Source of the DNA: Tatumella sp. JGM91 | Lineage (GTDB): Bacteria > Pseudomonadota > Gammaproteobacteria > Enterobacterales > Enterobacteriaceae | Direction of reading: 5' to 3' | Assembly (NCBI RefSeq): GCF_018257575.1 | Contig: NZ_JAERJP010000018.1 | Span: 1 to 64,000, forward strand | Length of the DNA stretch: 64,000 nt | Made by a program: the position numbers and the translations under genes | Notes under the pieces: generated by a model | What the model was told of the DNA's origin: nothing | Database searches by the model: none | Seen by the model: the letters and a program-made list of their open reading frames with translations, nothing else | Shown here: positions 44,704-54,431 of the stretch, one piece after another | How positions within the stretch are numbered: position 1 is the first letter of the stretch | Layout of the letters: each line of letters begins with the position of its first letter

Positions 44704-44826
44704 TAAAAAAACCGGATGGCGACACCCGGTGGCGTATCAACGCTTAACCACCGTTTCACTGCCACCTTGTGTGGCAGTGAAACATGACTGACTGTCCACA
44801 GTAAGGGGGCTGCAGGCAGATATTAC
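44704..44826 (-). ncRNA. Candidate LexA-controlled small RNA
   Basis: This is a predicted leftward transcript of about 120 nt. It would start just inside the LexA box near 44826 and end at an intrinsic terminator (ACCGG 44711-44715 with CCGGT 44726-44730, followed by TTTTTTT on the minus strand). A perfect 13-bp hairpin lies in the middle: GTTTCACTGCCAC at 44753-44765 with its complement at 44771-44783, loop of 5. No open frame longer than nine codons exists in it. It occupies the dinI position, so it may be a relic of dinI control or a new SOS RNA. There is no expression evidence. Confidence 0.45.
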
Positions 44827-44861
44827 TGTATATGTATACAGTAATATCTCTGCTAAGGCAA
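44818..44861 (-). promoter_or_regulatory. LexA box with overlapping promoter, reading leftward
   Basis: A perfect inverted repeat, 15 bp per arm with a 2-nt centre, spans 44818-44849. Its core CTGTATATGTATACAG (44826-44841) fits the CTGT-N8-ACAG LexA consensus with an ideal AT-rich middle. On the minus strand TTGCCT (44861-44856) and TATACA (44838-44833) are 17 nt apart, so LexA would cover the -10. The pyrC stop codon is 8 nt before the -35. Confidence 0.75.
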
Positions 44862-44868
44862 CGGCTGA

Positions 44869-45915
44869 TCAGGGCGCTACCGTCCAGTTCAGTGTCTGGC
44901 CGGCGAGGAAGGGAACAATAACATCATCTCCGGCAGCTATCGTTTCAGGAACCGTCCATGGCTGGCGTAGCAGGGTCACTGTATCTTCGTTGACCGGTAA
45001 CCCATAAAACTGCGGCCCGTTGACGGAGCAGAAAGCTTCGAGATGTTGCAGTGCATCCAGTTCTTCAAATACGGTAGCGTAGGCCGACAGTGCACTCGGG
45101 GCATTAAAGACTCCCGCACATCCGCAACTGCTTTCTTTACGGTGGCGCAGGTGTGGTGCCGTATCAGTGCCGAGGAAAAAGCGCGGATGACCACTGGCAA
45201 CCACCTGACGCAACGCTTCCTGATGAATATTACGTTTCAGGATCGGCAGACAGTACAGGTGCGGGCGAATGCCGCCACTCAGCATATGGTTACGGTTAAA
45301 CATCAGATGTTGCGGAGTAATCGTTGCTGCCAGGTGTTGATCACCGGCACTGACATAGTCAGCCGCATCTTTGGTGGTAATGTGTTCCAGCACCACCCGC
45401 AGGGCCGGGAACTGGCTGCGCAGCGGGATTAATACCTGTTCAATAAAACGTGCTTCACGGTCGAAAATATCCACATGTGAGTCGGTCACTTCGCCGTGGA
45501 TTAACAGCGGCATCCCCAGCGACTGCATACGATCCAGCACGGAGGCAATATGTCCGATACTGGTGACCCCGTGGCTGGAGTTGGTGGTGGCATGTGCCGG
45601 ATACAGCTTGGCAGCAGTGAATACTTTATTGCGAAAACCGGTTTCGATTTCGTCCGGATCCAGCGAGTCGGTCAGGTAGCAGGTCATCAGTGGCTGAAAA
45701 CTATGCCCGGCAGGGCGGGCCGCCATGATACGGTCACGGTAAGCAATGGCTGCGCTGACGGTGGTTACCGGCGGGACAAGGTTTGGCATGACTATTGCGC
45801 GGCCATACACCTCGCTGGTATATGGCAGGACGGTGTTCAGCATTTCATCGTCACGTAAATGGATATGCCAGTCATCGGGACGGCGTAAAGTGATCTTATC
45901 TGGGTGAACAGTCAT
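44869..45915 (-). CDS. pyrC: PyrC, dihydroorotase
   Basis: A 348-residue class II dihydroorotase (E. coli 348). The metal-binding motif [13 protein letters not shown] has His17 and His19. [16 protein letters not shown] holds the carboxylated Lys, LIHGEVTD and [13 protein letters not shown] hold the further His ligands, and [16 protein letters not shown] holds the catalytic Asp. It closes carbamoyl aspartate to dihydroorotate in pyrimidine synthesis. Confidence 0.95.
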   Translation of the reverse strand: MTVHPDKITLRRPDDWHIHLRDDEMLNTVLPYTSEVYGRAIVMPNLVPPVTTVSAAIAYRDRIMAARPAGHSFQPLMTCYLTDSLDPDEIETGFRNKVFTAAKLYPAHATTNSSHGVTSIGHIASVLDRMQSLGMPLLIHGEVTDSHVDIFDREARFIEQVLIPLRSQFPALRVVLEHITTKDAADYVSAGDQHLAATITPQHLMFNRNHMLSGGIRPHLYCLPILKRNIHQEALRQVVASGHPRFFLGTDTAPHLRHRKESSCGCAGVFNAPSALSAYATVFEELDALQHLEAFCSVNGPQFYGLPVNEDTVTLLRQPWTVPETIAAGDDVIVPFLAGQTLNWTVAP

Positions 45916-46037
45916 GCATCAGGCTCCGGCGTAAAAGAGTAAACGTTTGCGGGGGTTTTTACCGGGGACTAAGGATAAAGCCCCCGCGGCCGGATTGCAC
46001 TTGTTTTTTGCGCTGATTTTTGGCAGTCAGTCGCCGG

Positions 46038-46601
46038 TTAGCGGGTCAGGGAAATCACCAGTTCGCCGGGTTTCACTTCCAGACCTTTGGCCAGTTTTTT
46101 TGCCAGCCCTTCGGCAGTACTGCGGTCCGCACTTAGCACATAGGCCGGATGATTCTTAAAATACTCCTGCAATGACTGGTTCAGAACCGGCATCAGGGCA
46201 GTGACAACAGAACGGAGCTTATCCGGGCTGACCTGTGAGTCGGTGATTTGCAGATCCTGCAGGTAGATAGCTGACTGTTGTGGATCAAAGACCGGCTGTG
46301 CTTTCATTTTCAGGCTCACCCGGGCGTCCTGCTGACCAAACAGTGATTGTAACTGTATATCGGCAGTGCCGGAGAGCGTCATTTTATTCGGTTCTTCCCT
46401 GCCGATAGCTGATTGTAAGTCAGTCAGGACAATATGCGCGCTGGCCAGCCCGTTAACCCCGATATCTTTCTGATAGTTATCGTGTTTTTTCAGCGCGTTG
46501 TTCACCTGTTGCTCGCTGATGGTGTATTGTGTCAGGTGGTCACAGCCTGTGAGCAGCAGGGCAGTGAATAAAAGTGACAGGCAGATAAACAATTTACGCA
46601 T
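46038..46601 (-). CDS. yceB: YceB, DUF1439 lipoprotein
   Basis: A 187-residue lipoprotein with lipobox LLTGC (Cys20). HLTQYTISEQQVNNALKKHD and DLQSAIGREEPNKMTLSG match E. coli YceB, with the end KLAKGLEVKPGELVISL. The function is not established; the DUF1439 fold binds hydrophobic ligands in relatives. grxB and mdtH, which follow in E. coli, are missing. Confidence 0.92.
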   Translation of the reverse strand: MRKLFICLSLLFTALLLTGCDHLTQYTISEQQVNNALKKHDNYQKDIGVNGLASAHIVLTDLQSAIGREEPNKMTLSGTADIQLQSLFGQQDARVSLKMKAQPVFDPQQSAIYLQDLQITDSQVSPDKLRSVVTALMPVLNQSLQEYFKNHPAYVLSADRSTAEGLAKKLAKGLEVKPGELVISLTR

Positions 46602-46877
46602 ATATTCCTCAACTTACCGGTAAGATCCTTGCGGGCCGGGGAGTATTCTGCCTGAGTTACTGCCGGGTGTCATCCCGTGTCCCTGTCTCCTTCTCTGCCA
46701 GTTACTTCCGGCAACAGTGGCTGAAAATTACCCGTGTGCGACAGCGATTTCGCGACAGTCAGCAGAAAATAAGTGTGTTTTTAATGGGATAAATAAGCCG
46801 CTGGTATTAACATAATCAGCAGTCCGTCCGGAGCAAACCGGACACGGAACAATCTGTTCATTAGTCAGGGAGTCTTT

Positions 46878-47468
46878 ATGTTTGGATACCGTACAGCATC
46901 TTCCCGCGTGAGTCTGACGACTGACCGGATGGTGGTCCGGCTGGTGAATGATCGCGATGCATGGCGAATGGCAGACTATTATGCCGGTAACCGTGCCTAC
47001 TTAATGCCGTGGGAACCTATCCGTGATCAAAGCTATTTCCAGGCGTCCGGCTGGCAGGCCCGGTTATCGGTGATGACAGAGCAGCAGCGTCAGGGGGCGG
47101 CCTATTACTTTATTCTGCTGGATCCCTCGGAACAGGAAGTAATGGGCGTGGCCAATTTCAGTAATGTGGTACGTGGCTGTTTTTATGCCTGCTATCTCGG
47201 TTATTCGCTGGGGGAAAAATGGCAGGGGCAAGGGCTGATGCAGGAAGCGTTACAGGCGGCCATTCGTTATATGCAGCGGCAACATAAGATCCACCGGATA
47301 ATGGCCAATTATATGCCGCGGAATCAGCGCAGCGGAAATCTGCTGGCACGGCTGGGTTTTGAGAAAGAAGGGTATGCACGGCAATATCTGCTGATTAATG
47401 GTGTCTGGGAAGATCATGTTCTGACGGCACTGACTCGTGAGGATGGCAGTGCTGATAAGTATTGCTGA
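46878..47468 (+). CDS. rimJ: RimJ, ribosomal protein uS5 alanine N-acetyltransferase
   Basis: A 196-residue GNAT acetyltransferase (E. coli 194). [40 protein letters not shown] and the acetyl-CoA loop [14 protein letters not shown] match RimJ closely. It acetylates the N-terminal Ala of ribosomal protein S5. yceH and mviM, which follow in E. coli, are missing before murJ. Confidence 0.94.
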   Translation: MFGYRTASSRVSLTTDRMVVRLVNDRDAWRMADYYAGNRAYLMPWEPIRDQSYFQASGWQARLSVMTEQQRQGAAYYFILLDPSEQEVMGVANFSNVVRGCFYACYLGYSLGEKWQGQGLMQEALQAAIRYMQRQHKIHRIMANYMPRNQRSGNLLARLGFEKEGYARQYLLINGVWEDHVLTALTREDGSADKYC

Positions 47469-47612
47469 ATTACGCCTTGTAACAAACACTGCTGGTGATT
47501 TTTACCAGCGCCGATAGACTATGCCCGCCTACAGAAACTGTGTGCCAATGGCCGGGGAGCAGATCACCGTTCCGGGCTATAAATGTCGAAATTGCAGGAT
47601 GTCTGAACACTT

Positions 47613-49151
47613 ATGAATTTGCTTAAATCACTGGCTGCGGTCAGTTCAATGACCTTGTTTTCCCGCGTGCTGGGTTTTGCCCGCGATGCCATTGTGGCGC
47701 GGGTATTTGGTGCCGGGATGGCGACCGATGCTTTTTTTGTGGCGTTTAAACTTCCCAATCTGTTGCGCCGTATATTTGCCGAAGGTGCATTTTCACAGGC
47801 CTTTGTGCCTATTCTGGCCGAGTATAAAAATACTCAGGGTGAAGAGGCCTCACGTATTTTTGTGTCGTATGTCGCGGGTTTACTGACACTGGTGCTGGCG
47901 GTAGTGACAATCCTGGGGATGCTGGCAGCCCCGTGGGTCATTTATATTACGGCCCCCGGTTTTGCTGATACGGCGGATAAATTTGCGTTAACCACCGCGT
48001 TACTGCGGGTAACCTTTCCATATATCTTACTGATCTCTCTGGCATCGCTGATTGGTGCGGTACTCAATACCTGGAACCGTTTTTCGGTACCGGCCTTTGC
48101 CCCGACCTTGCTGAATGTCAGCATGATCGGCTTTGCGCTGTTTGCTGCCCCCTGGTTTCACCCTCATGTGATGGCACTGGCCTGGGCGGTTGTAGTCGGC
48201 GGGGTACTGCAACTGGGTTATCAGCTGCCCCATTTACGTAAGATAGGTATGCTGGTATTACCGCGCATCAATCTGCACGATGCCGGGGTATGGCGGGTAT
48301 TACGTCAGATGGGGCCGGCGATCCTCGGAGTCTCCGTCAGCCAGATCTCTCTGATTATCAATACTATTTTTGCTTCATTTCTGGTATCCGGCTCCGTGTC
48401 CTGGATGTATTACGCTGACCGGCTGATGGAGTTTCCTTCGGGAGTGCTGGGGGTTGCCCTGGGGACGATTCTGTTACCGTCACTGTCCCGCAGTTTTGCC
48501 AGCGGTAATCACCAGGAATATTCCAACCTGATGGACTGGGGGCTGCGCCTGTGCCTGTTGCTGGCGATCCCCAGTTCAGTGGCAATAGGTATCCTTGCCG
48601 GGCCATTGACTTCAGCTCTGTTCCAGTATGGTAAGTTTACGGCATTTGATGCCCTGATGACTCAGCATGCGCTGGTTGCTTATGCGGTCGGGCTGGTAGG
48701 ACTGATCGTGGTGAAGGTGCTGGCTCCGGGCTTCTATTCCCGGCAGGATATTAAAACACCGGTAAAAATTGCTATTTTCACCCTGTTATCGACTCAGGTG
48801 ATGAATCTGGCATTTATTGGTCCCCTGAAACATGCCGGTTTATCCTTATCCATCGGGCTGGCGGCCTGTCTGAATGCCGGACTGTTATTCTGGCAATTAC
48901 GCAAAAAGAAAATTTTTCATCCACAGCCGGGCTGGGCCGGTTTTCTTTCCCGACTGATTTTATCGGTGGTTATTATGGGGGCAGTCCTCTATACCCTGCT
49001 GCAATACATGCCATCGTGGGGGGAAGGCGAAATGGTGTGGCGGATCCTGCGGCTGACCGGAGTCTGTGCCGTCGGCGGGCTGGTGTACTTTGGCAGCCTC
49101 GCGATAATGGGATTCCGTGTCAAAGACTTCGCCCGGCGCAGTGTGACCTGA
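47613..49151 (+). CDS. murJ: MurJ (MviN), lipid II flippase
   Basis: A 512-residue, 14-helix MOP-superfamily protein (E. coli 511). [40 protein letters not shown] and [20 protein letters not shown] are near-identical to E. coli. It moves the lipid-linked peptidoglycan precursor across the inner membrane and is essential. It lies directly before the convergent flagellar flgN-flgM-flgA genes. Confidence 0.96.
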   Translation: MNLLKSLAAVSSMTLFSRVLGFARDAIVARVFGAGMATDAFFVAFKLPNLLRRIFAEGAFSQAFVPILAEYKNTQGEEASRIFVSYVAGLLTLVLAVVTILGMLAAPWVIYITAPGFADTADKFALTTALLRVTFPYILLISLASLIGAVLNTWNRFSVPAFAPTLLNVSMIGFALFAAPWFHPHVMALAWAVVVGGVLQLGYQLPHLRKIGMLVLPRINLHDAGVWRVLRQMGPAILGVSVSQISLIINTIFASFLVSGSVSWMYYADRLMEFPSGVLGVALGTILLPSLSRSFASGNHQEYSNLMDWGLRLCLLLAIPSSVAIGILAGPLTSALFQYGKFTAFDALMTQHALVAYAVGLVGLIVVKVLAPGFYSRQDIKTPVKIAIFTLLSTQVMNLAFIGPLKHAGLSLSIGLAACLNAGLLFWQLRKKKIFHPQPGWAGFLSRLILSVVIMGAVLYTLLQYMPSWGEGEMVWRILRLTGVCAVGGLVYFGSLAIMGFRVKDFARRSVT

Positions 49152-49193
49152 TCAGCGGGCCACGGCCGGACTCTCAGGAAAGCAGTGATCACT

Positions 49194-49226
49194 GACAGGG
49201 TAACTTTTATCGGAAGTTACCCTGTC
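49194..49226. terminator. Hairpin between convergent murJ and flgN
   Basis: A perfect 13-bp stem (GACAGGGTAACTT at 49194-49206 and AAGTTACCCTGTC at 49214-49226) has a 7-nt loop. No T run follows on either strand, so it may act as an RNA-stabilising end rather than a classic terminator. Confidence 0.45.
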
Positions 49227-49256
49227 TCCGGCAGAGCCGGCATCTGCGTTTATATA

Positions 49257-49679
49257 TCACTCAGCATAGCCATCCGGTCCGTAAAAGGGCCGCTGACTCA
49301 GGGGAGACAAGACGGATAAAGCCTGTTGTGTCCAGCGAAGTTGTTGTTGCAGCAGCAAGCCCGTATGCTGGTTGGCCTGCTGTAGCACACAAAGTTGCCG
49401 GCAAACCGCCTGCCACAAGTCGGCTAACGGTCCGCAGTCCGTATAGGGGGCCTGTAAACTGTGCTGCTGACCGGCCTCCGCCAGCCGTAAATCGAGATAA
49501 CTTAAAGTATTCAGGGCTGCCTGCTTATCTTCTGTCAGGCTCTGCAGCCGGTAACTGTCAGGATGTGCTGCCATCAGTTCCTGTTGCTCTGTTTCCATCA
49601 TCAGTTGCAGTGACGATAAAACCTGCTGCATGTTCTGCACGATTATCAATAACGCTTGCTGCGGATTAGTCTGCGTCAT
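49257..49679 (-). CDS. flgN: FlgN, flagellar export chaperone for FlgK and FlgL
   Basis: A 140-residue helical, Gln/Leu-rich protein; low sequence conservation is normal for FlgN. Order (flgM then flgN, next to murJ) and length match E. coli (138 aa). The ATG at 49679 has GGAG at 5 nt; a second ATG at 49682 is too close to it. It overlaps the 3' end of flgM. It escorts the hook-filament junction proteins FlgK and FlgL. Confidence 0.88.
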   Translation of the reverse strand: MTQTNPQQALLIIVQNMQQVLSSLQLMMETEQQELMAAHPDSYRLQSLTEDKQAALNTLSYLDLRLAEAGQQHSLQAPYTDCGPLADLWQAVCRQLCVLQQANQHTGLLLQQQLRWTQQALSVLSPLSQRPFYGPDGYAE

Positions 49680-49962
49680 CATGCTCCACCCTCAGGCTGT
49701 CAGCGATCCCGTTAGCAATTATCCGGCTATCAGTGTGGTAATGTCCGTCGGCAATTGCCTGCCGGAGGTCATTAACCTTTGACTGACGGATATCCCCCTG
49801 ACTGGTGTTATGCAGTAATTGTGGTACCCGGCTCAGGTTTACCCTGGCAGCGGGGGCCGCAGTACCGGACAGTGACAGTTTGTCCTGAAGACGTATGCCG
49901 GCTGATGGCTGTTGTTCTGCCTGAGGGATAAGCCCGCTGACCCGTGTTTTGTCGATGCTCAT
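49666..49962 (-). CDS. flgM: FlgM, anti-sigma-28 factor
   Basis: A 98-residue protein. MSIDKTRVSGLIPQAEQ and the C-terminal sigma-binding half (QGDIRQSKVNDLRQAIADGH followed by RIIANGIADSL) are typical of FlgM. It holds sigma-28 (FliA) inactive until it is exported through the finished hook-basal body. A sigma-28 promoter lies in its upstream region. Confidence 0.92.
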   Translation of the reverse strand: MSIDKTRVSGLIPQAEQQPSAGIRLQDKLSLSGTAAPAARVNLSRVPQLLHNTSQGDIRQSKVNDLRQAIADGHYHTDSRIIANGIADSLRVEHDDAD

Positions 49963-50022
49963 AAACGTGACTCCGCTGCTGGATTATTCTGTTCGCCTGA
50001 CAACTCAGGCAGGATATCCGGA

Positions 50023-50049
50023 TTATCGGCATTTGCCCCTGAAACCTTA
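50023..50049 (-). promoter_or_regulatory. Sigma-28 (FliA) promoter of flgMN
   Basis: On the minus strand TAAGGTTT and GCCGATAA are separated by exactly 11 nt. The consensus is TAAAGTTT-N11-GCCGATAA, so 15 of 16 positions match. It lies 61-87 nt before the flgM start, allowing class 3 expression independent of flgA. Confidence 0.88.
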
Positions 50050-50063
50050 TGGCCTGCTTTGTG

Positions 50064-50720
50064 TTAGTTGATTTTTACGGATAACAGCCCGTGACTATCA
50101 ACAGTTGCGATAATGATCTGACCATTCAGCGTTCTGACTCTGACTTCATTGCCTGCGGTTGCGTTGTTCAGTGCTGTACCGGCAGTGCCGACACTGAATC
50201 CGTTGCCATACAGGCTCACCTGTACCTGATCACCGCTTGTTACCTGCCAGGGCTGACGTAACTGTGTCCGGATAATCACTTTCCCGGGTTGCAGAGTTTG
50301 TAAGGCAATGGCAGGTAATGTCTGCGACGGTACCAGCAGCGACCGTGCTGGCAGGGTATCCAGCCTTCCGTAGCAGCGGGATAACAGTTGTTGCGTGACC
50401 AGACCCCCACGGGGAATTTGTTGTGCTGCAACATAATAATTGCCGGTAACCTGTAATTCAGTTTGCAGAAAATTCTTTCGCGGGCCACAGCGGGCTGCCA
50501 CGGTCATTTTCCCCCAGCGGCGGCTGTTACCGGGTAAACTGAATACCGGCCGGGAACAGACCGGCCAGCCCTGGCGGGGGGTAATAATGACCGCCTGCAT
50601 CTGCCCGGCATATTGCGGTTCCCGTTGCCGGAAAAACTGCGTCAGCTGCTGTTGCAGGGGACTTGCCAGGCTGAACAGTGGGGTAATAAGCAGTAATAAA
50701 AACAGCATTTTTTTAGACAT
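50064..50720 (-). CDS. flgA: FlgA, P-ring assembly chaperone
   Basis: A 218-residue periplasmic protein with a signal peptide (about residues 1-19). A C-terminal SAF domain (about 95-215) has GNYYVAAQQIPRGGLVTQQL and AGNEVRVRTLNGQIIIATVD. It helps FlgI form the P ring around the rod. It is divergent from flgB, as in E. coli. Confidence 0.93.
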   Translation of the reverse strand: MSKKMLFLLLLITPLFSLASPLQQQLTQFFRQREPQYAGQMQAVIITPRQGWPVCSRPVFSLPGNSRRWGKMTVAARCGPRKNFLQTELQVTGNYYVAAQQIPRGGLVTQQLLSRCYGRLDTLPARSLLVPSQTLPAIALQTLQPGKVIIRTQLRQPWQVTSGDQVQVSLYGNGFSVGTAGTALNNATAGNEVRVRTLNGQIIIATVDSHGLLSVKIN

Positions 50721-50874
50721 ATTATTTCTAATTGTTTGTAATTTCAGTTAATTTTACATCTCCCCGGTGATTCTCAAACGCTAAACTGGTGACATTTTTT
50801 TCGGCTATTCTGTCGATTTCCCGCCACTGCATTCCCGTATTCTGCATGTCATACCTTCCTGACCGGAGACACTT
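50721..50874. promoter_or_regulatory. flgA-flgB divergent control region
   Basis: This 154-nt gap should carry the class 2 (FlhDC-dependent) promoters for flgA and flgB known in E. coli. I cannot reliably pick out the FlhDC boxes by eye. Confidence 0.4.
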
Positions 50875-51285
50875 ATGTCCGACAGACTGGATACGGAACT
50901 TGGTTTTGCCCGCCAGGTGCTCAGCCTGCGTCAGCAGCGACAAACAATACTGGCCGCAAACATTGCTAATGCAGATACCCCGGGTTATCAGGCACGGGAT
51001 ATCGATTTTTCTGCACAGCTGAAAAAAGCAGTTTCCCGCGGGCAGCAAGGCGACCAGCCACTGGCCCTCACCCTGACCTCCGGGCGGCACATGGCTGCAC
51101 AGGGCCATCCGCCCGCCGACTCCCGGCTGTTGTATCGGGTGCCCGATCAGCCAGCGGCTGACGGCAACACGGTAGATATGGATCGGGAACGGGTTCAGTT
51201 TGCGGATAACAGTGTCAAATATCAGACCGATCTGACGATGCTGTCAGGCCGGATTAAACAAATGATCAGCGTATTACAGGGATAA
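50875..51285 (+). CDS. flgB: FlgB, flagellar proximal rod protein
   Basis: A 136-residue rod protein (E. coli 138). [20 protein letters not shown] is the conserved N-terminal rod/hook motif, and [20 protein letters not shown] is the C-terminal match. It opens the flgBCDEFGHIJ operon. Confidence 0.94.
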   Translation: MSDRLDTELGFARQVLSLRQQRQTILAANIANADTPGYQARDIDFSAQLKKAVSRGQQGDQPLALTLTSGRHMAAQGHPPADSRLLYRVPDQPAADGNTVDMDRERVQFADNSVKYQTDLTMLSGRIKQMISVLQG

Positions 51286-51294
51286 GCGGATTGT

Positions 51295-51699
51295 ATGAGC
51301 CTGTTCAGTATTTTTGATATTTCCGGGTCGGCACTGAGTGCCCAGTCCCAGCGGCTGAATGTCAGTGCCAGTAACCTGGCCAATGCGGATAGCCGCACAG
51401 GGCCTGACGGACAGCCATACCGTGCCAAACAGGTGATCTTCCGCACCGATGGCGGCTACCCGTCCGGTATCGGCGGGGTACATGTGGCCGGGGTGATGAA
51501 TGATCCTTCACCATTCAAGCTGGTGTATGCGCCGGGTGATCCGCTGGCCGATCAGCAAGGCTATATCCGTATGCCGAACGTCGATGTGGTGGCAGAAACG
51601 GTGAACACTATTTCTGCATCGCGCAGCTATCAGGCCAATATCGAAGTGATGAATACGGTCAAAAGCCTGATGATGAAAACACTGACCCTCGGTCAGTAA
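51295..51699 (+). CDS. flgC: FlgC, flagellar proximal rod protein
   Basis: A 134-residue protein, the same length as E. coli FlgC. The N-terminus [20 protein letters not shown] and the C-terminus [20 protein letters not shown] are conserved rod motifs. It follows flgB by 9 nt. Confidence 0.95.
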   Translation: MSLFSIFDISGSALSAQSQRLNVSASNLANADSRTGPDGQPYRAKQVIFRTDGGYPSGIGGVHVAGVMNDPSPFKLVYAPGDPLADQQGYIRMPNVDVVAETVNTISASRSYQANIEVMNTVKSLMMKTLTLGQ

Positions 51700-51713
51700 C
51701 CGGAGAGAGTGTT

Positions 51714-52424
51714 ATGAGCATAACTGCAACAGTCGGAGATATGCGCAGCAGACCCCCTTTACTGCGTGACAGTAACAGCAGCACAGATAACGGTAACAGC
51801 GCGGCTGATCTGCAAAATCAGTTTATGACGTTACTGATTGCCCAGCTGAAAAATCAGGATCCGACCAACCCGATGGATAACAGTCAGCTGACCTCCCAGC
51901 TGGCACAAATCAATACCCTCAGTGGTATAGAGCAACTTAACAGCACTCTGGGGGCGATTTCAGGACAGATCAACACCAGCCAGTCGATGGAAAATACGTT
52001 ACTGATCGGTCATGGCGTGATGCTGCCAGGCAGTGCGGTACTGGCAGGTAAAGATACCTCTTCCGGAGACGGCAGTATCACAACCACACCGTTTGGCGTC
52101 GATGCGCCAGCCAGTGTCAGCGATGCAGTCGCCACCATTACTGACAGCAGTGGTAATGCTATCGCCACTCTGGACCTTGGCAGTATGGATCCCGGAGTAC
52201 ATACCTTCCAGTGGGATGGTAATCGTGACGATGGCAGTCCGGCAGAAGAAGGGAAGTATCAGGTCACCATCAGTGCCAGTAACGATAATGCGCCGGTGGA
52301 TGTGACCAGCCTTAATTATGCCCGTGTTTACGGGGTTACCCCGGCAGGAAACGGTAATGCAGCGGTATTGAATCTGGGGGCCTATGGCACCGCGACCCTC
52401 GATCAGATACGGCAGATCCTTTAA
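51714..52424 (+). CDS. flgD: FlgD, hook-capping scaffold protein
   Basis: A 236-residue protein (E. coli 231). The N-terminal export region contains QNQFMTLLIAQLKNQDPTNP. A central FlgD Ig-like domain includes GVHTFQWDGNRDDGSPAEEG. It caps the growing hook and is later discarded. Confidence 0.95.
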   Translation: MSITATVGDMRSRPPLLRDSNSSTDNGNSAADLQNQFMTLLIAQLKNQDPTNPMDNSQLTSQLAQINTLSGIEQLNSTLGAISGQINTSQSMENTLLIGHGVMLPGSAVLAGKDTSSGDGSITTTPFGVDAPASVSDAVATITDSSGNAIATLDLGSMDPGVHTFQWDGNRDDGSPAEEGKYQVTISASNDNAPVDVTSLNYARVYGVTPAGNGNAAVLNLGAYGTATLDQIRQIL

Positions 52425-52441
52425 CTCAGTCAGGAGTCATT

Positions 52442-53644
52442 ATGTCATTTTCACAGGCTGTCAGCGGTCTCAATGCCGCGTCGGCAAATCTGGATGTTAT
52501 TGGTAATAATATTGCTAATTCTGCGACATCCGGTTTTAAATCGTCTGCCACGGCATTTGCCGATATGTTCGCAGCGTCACAGGTCGGGCTGGGGACTAAA
52601 GTGGCAAAAGTCATTCAGGACTTTGGTGACGGCGCGACGACCTCTACCGGCCGGGCCCTGGATGTCGCTCTGAGCGGTAACGGTTTTTTTCGCCTTACGG
52701 ATCAGAACGGTAATGTTTATTATTCGCGTAACGGCCAGTTCGCGCTGGACGCCAATCGTAATCTGGTCAATACCGCCGGGCTGAATGTCAGCGGGTACCC
52801 GGCCAGTGGTATTCCGGCGGTGATCCAGACCGGTGCGAATCCTGGTCCGCTGTCGATCCCTGATACCCAGATGCAGGCCAATGCCACCAGTAAAGCAGCA
52901 CTGGTGGCTAATCTTAACTCGACGGATGCTGTACCGACTGTAACGCCGTTCGATCCGACCAACGTCGACAGTTTTAATGCCAAAAGTACCGTCACAGTTT
53001 TTGACTCGCAGGGGAATCAGCATCAGCTGGATCTTTATTTTGTTAAAGACGCGGATAACCAGTGGACAGTGAATCCTCTCGATTCCTCGACCGGTCAGGC
53101 ATCGGCATCTTTCGCTATGTCATTCGATGAAAATGGTATGCTGACCAGCAACCCTCAGCAAACCCTGGTGATCCAGGGCAGTAACGGGGCGGCGGCTAAC
53201 CAGTCGATCACCCTGAATATGCAGAACAGTATGCAACAGAATACGGGGGCCAGTACGTTCGGCAGTCCGGTACAGGACGGGTTCGCCCCCGGTGATCTGA
53301 CCGGCTATAAGGTGAATGATGATGGCACCATTACCGGGACCTATTCTAACCAGAAAACACAGTTACTCGGGCAAATTGTCTTGTCCGGATTTGCTAATCC
53401 GGAAGGCTTGCAGCCGGACGGTGATAATGTCTGGTCAGAGACCAGTGCTTCCGGTCAGCCGATGATTGGTGTGCCGGGGACCGGTAACCTCGGGTCAATG
53501 ACCGCCGGAGCCCTTGAAGCCTCAAACGTCGATATGAGTAAAGAACTGGTAAATATGATTGTTGCGCAACGTAACTATCAGTCTAACGCTCAGACGATCA
53601 AAACCCAGGATCAGATCCTGAACACCCTGGTGAACCTGCGATAG
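52442..53644 (+). CDS. flgE: FlgE, flagellar hook protein
   Basis: A 400-residue protein (E. coli 402). MSFSQAVSGLNAASANLDVI and NNIANSATSGFKSSATAFAD form the N-terminal D0 part, and LVNMIVAQRNYQSNAQTIKT the C-terminal one. It polymerises into the hook. Confidence 0.96.
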   Translation: MSFSQAVSGLNAASANLDVIGNNIANSATSGFKSSATAFADMFAASQVGLGTKVAKVIQDFGDGATTSTGRALDVALSGNGFFRLTDQNGNVYYSRNGQFALDANRNLVNTAGLNVSGYPASGIPAVIQTGANPGPLSIPDTQMQANATSKAALVANLNSTDAVPTVTPFDPTNVDSFNAKSTVTVFDSQGNQHQLDLYFVKDADNQWTVNPLDSSTGQASASFAMSFDENGMLTSNPQQTLVIQGSNGAAANQSITLNMQNSMQQNTGASTFGSPVQDGFAPGDLTGYKVNDDGTITGTYSNQKTQLLGQIVLSGFANPEGLQPDGDNVWSETSASGQPMIGVPGTGNLGSMTAGALEASNVDMSKELVNMIVAQRNYQSNAQTIKTQDQILNTLVNLR

Positions 53645-53659
53645 CCGGAGGACTGCATT

Positions 53660-54418
53660 ATGGATCATGCCATTTATACGGCGATGGGCGGGGCCAGCCA
53701 GACACTGGCCATGCAGGCGGTCACCACGGCGAACCTGGCCAATGTTTCCACCCCCGGTTTCAGGGCCCAGCTCAGTGCTTTTCGTGCCGTTCCGGTGAAC
53801 GGGCCGTCATTGCCGACCCGCATCCTGGTGACCGCGTCTACCCCGGGGGCAGATATGTCTGCCGGGAAGCTGGATTATACGGAACGTCCGCTGGATGTCG
53901 CCACAGAGCCGGATGCCTGGCTGGCCATCCGTATGGCCGATGGCAGTGAGGCCTATACCCGCAACGGCAATATGCAACTGGATCCTCAGGGAATGCTCAC
54001 TATCGCCGGGCATCCGGTGATGGGGGAGGACGGACCGATCGCCCTGCCGCAAAATGCAAAACTGACGATTGCCGCCGATGGATCTATTACCGCCTTAAAT
54101 CCCGGTGATCAACCCAATGCGACGGTTCAGGTTGCCAGACTGAAGCTGGTTTCCGGCGGGCCGGCCACCCTGGTACGTTCTGATGACGGTTTTTTCCGGC
54201 CTTCGCGACAGGTGCAGCAGCAGTCAGGGCCGGTATTAGCGGAGGATCCGAATCTGCGGGTCATGCCCGGGGTACTGGAAGGCAGTAATGTGAATCCGGC
54301 AGAAGCGATGGTGTCGCTGATCAGTCAGGCAAGGCAGTTCGAAATGCAGATGAAAGAGATTAGCAGCGTTGATCAGAATGAACAGAAAGCGAATCAGCTA
54401 CTGTCATTAAACAGTTAA
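53660..54418 (+). CDS. flgF: FlgF, proximal rod protein
   Basis: A 252-residue protein (E. coli 251). [20 protein letters not shown] and the C-terminal [20 protein letters not shown] are typical of FlgF. It lies between flgE and flgG, with short gaps on both sides. Confidence 0.95.
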   Translation: MDHAIYTAMGGASQTLAMQAVTTANLANVSTPGFRAQLSAFRAVPVNGPSLPTRILVTASTPGADMSAGKLDYTERPLDVATEPDAWLAIRMADGSEAYTRNGNMQLDPQGMLTIAGHPVMGEDGPIALPQNAKLTIAADGSITALNPGDQPNATVQVARLKLVSGGPATLVRSDDGFFRPSRQVQQQSGPVLAEDPNLRVMPGVLEGSNVNPAEAMVSLISQARQFEMQMKEISSVDQNEQKANQLLSLNS

Positions 54419-54431
54419 GGGAAACGACAGC

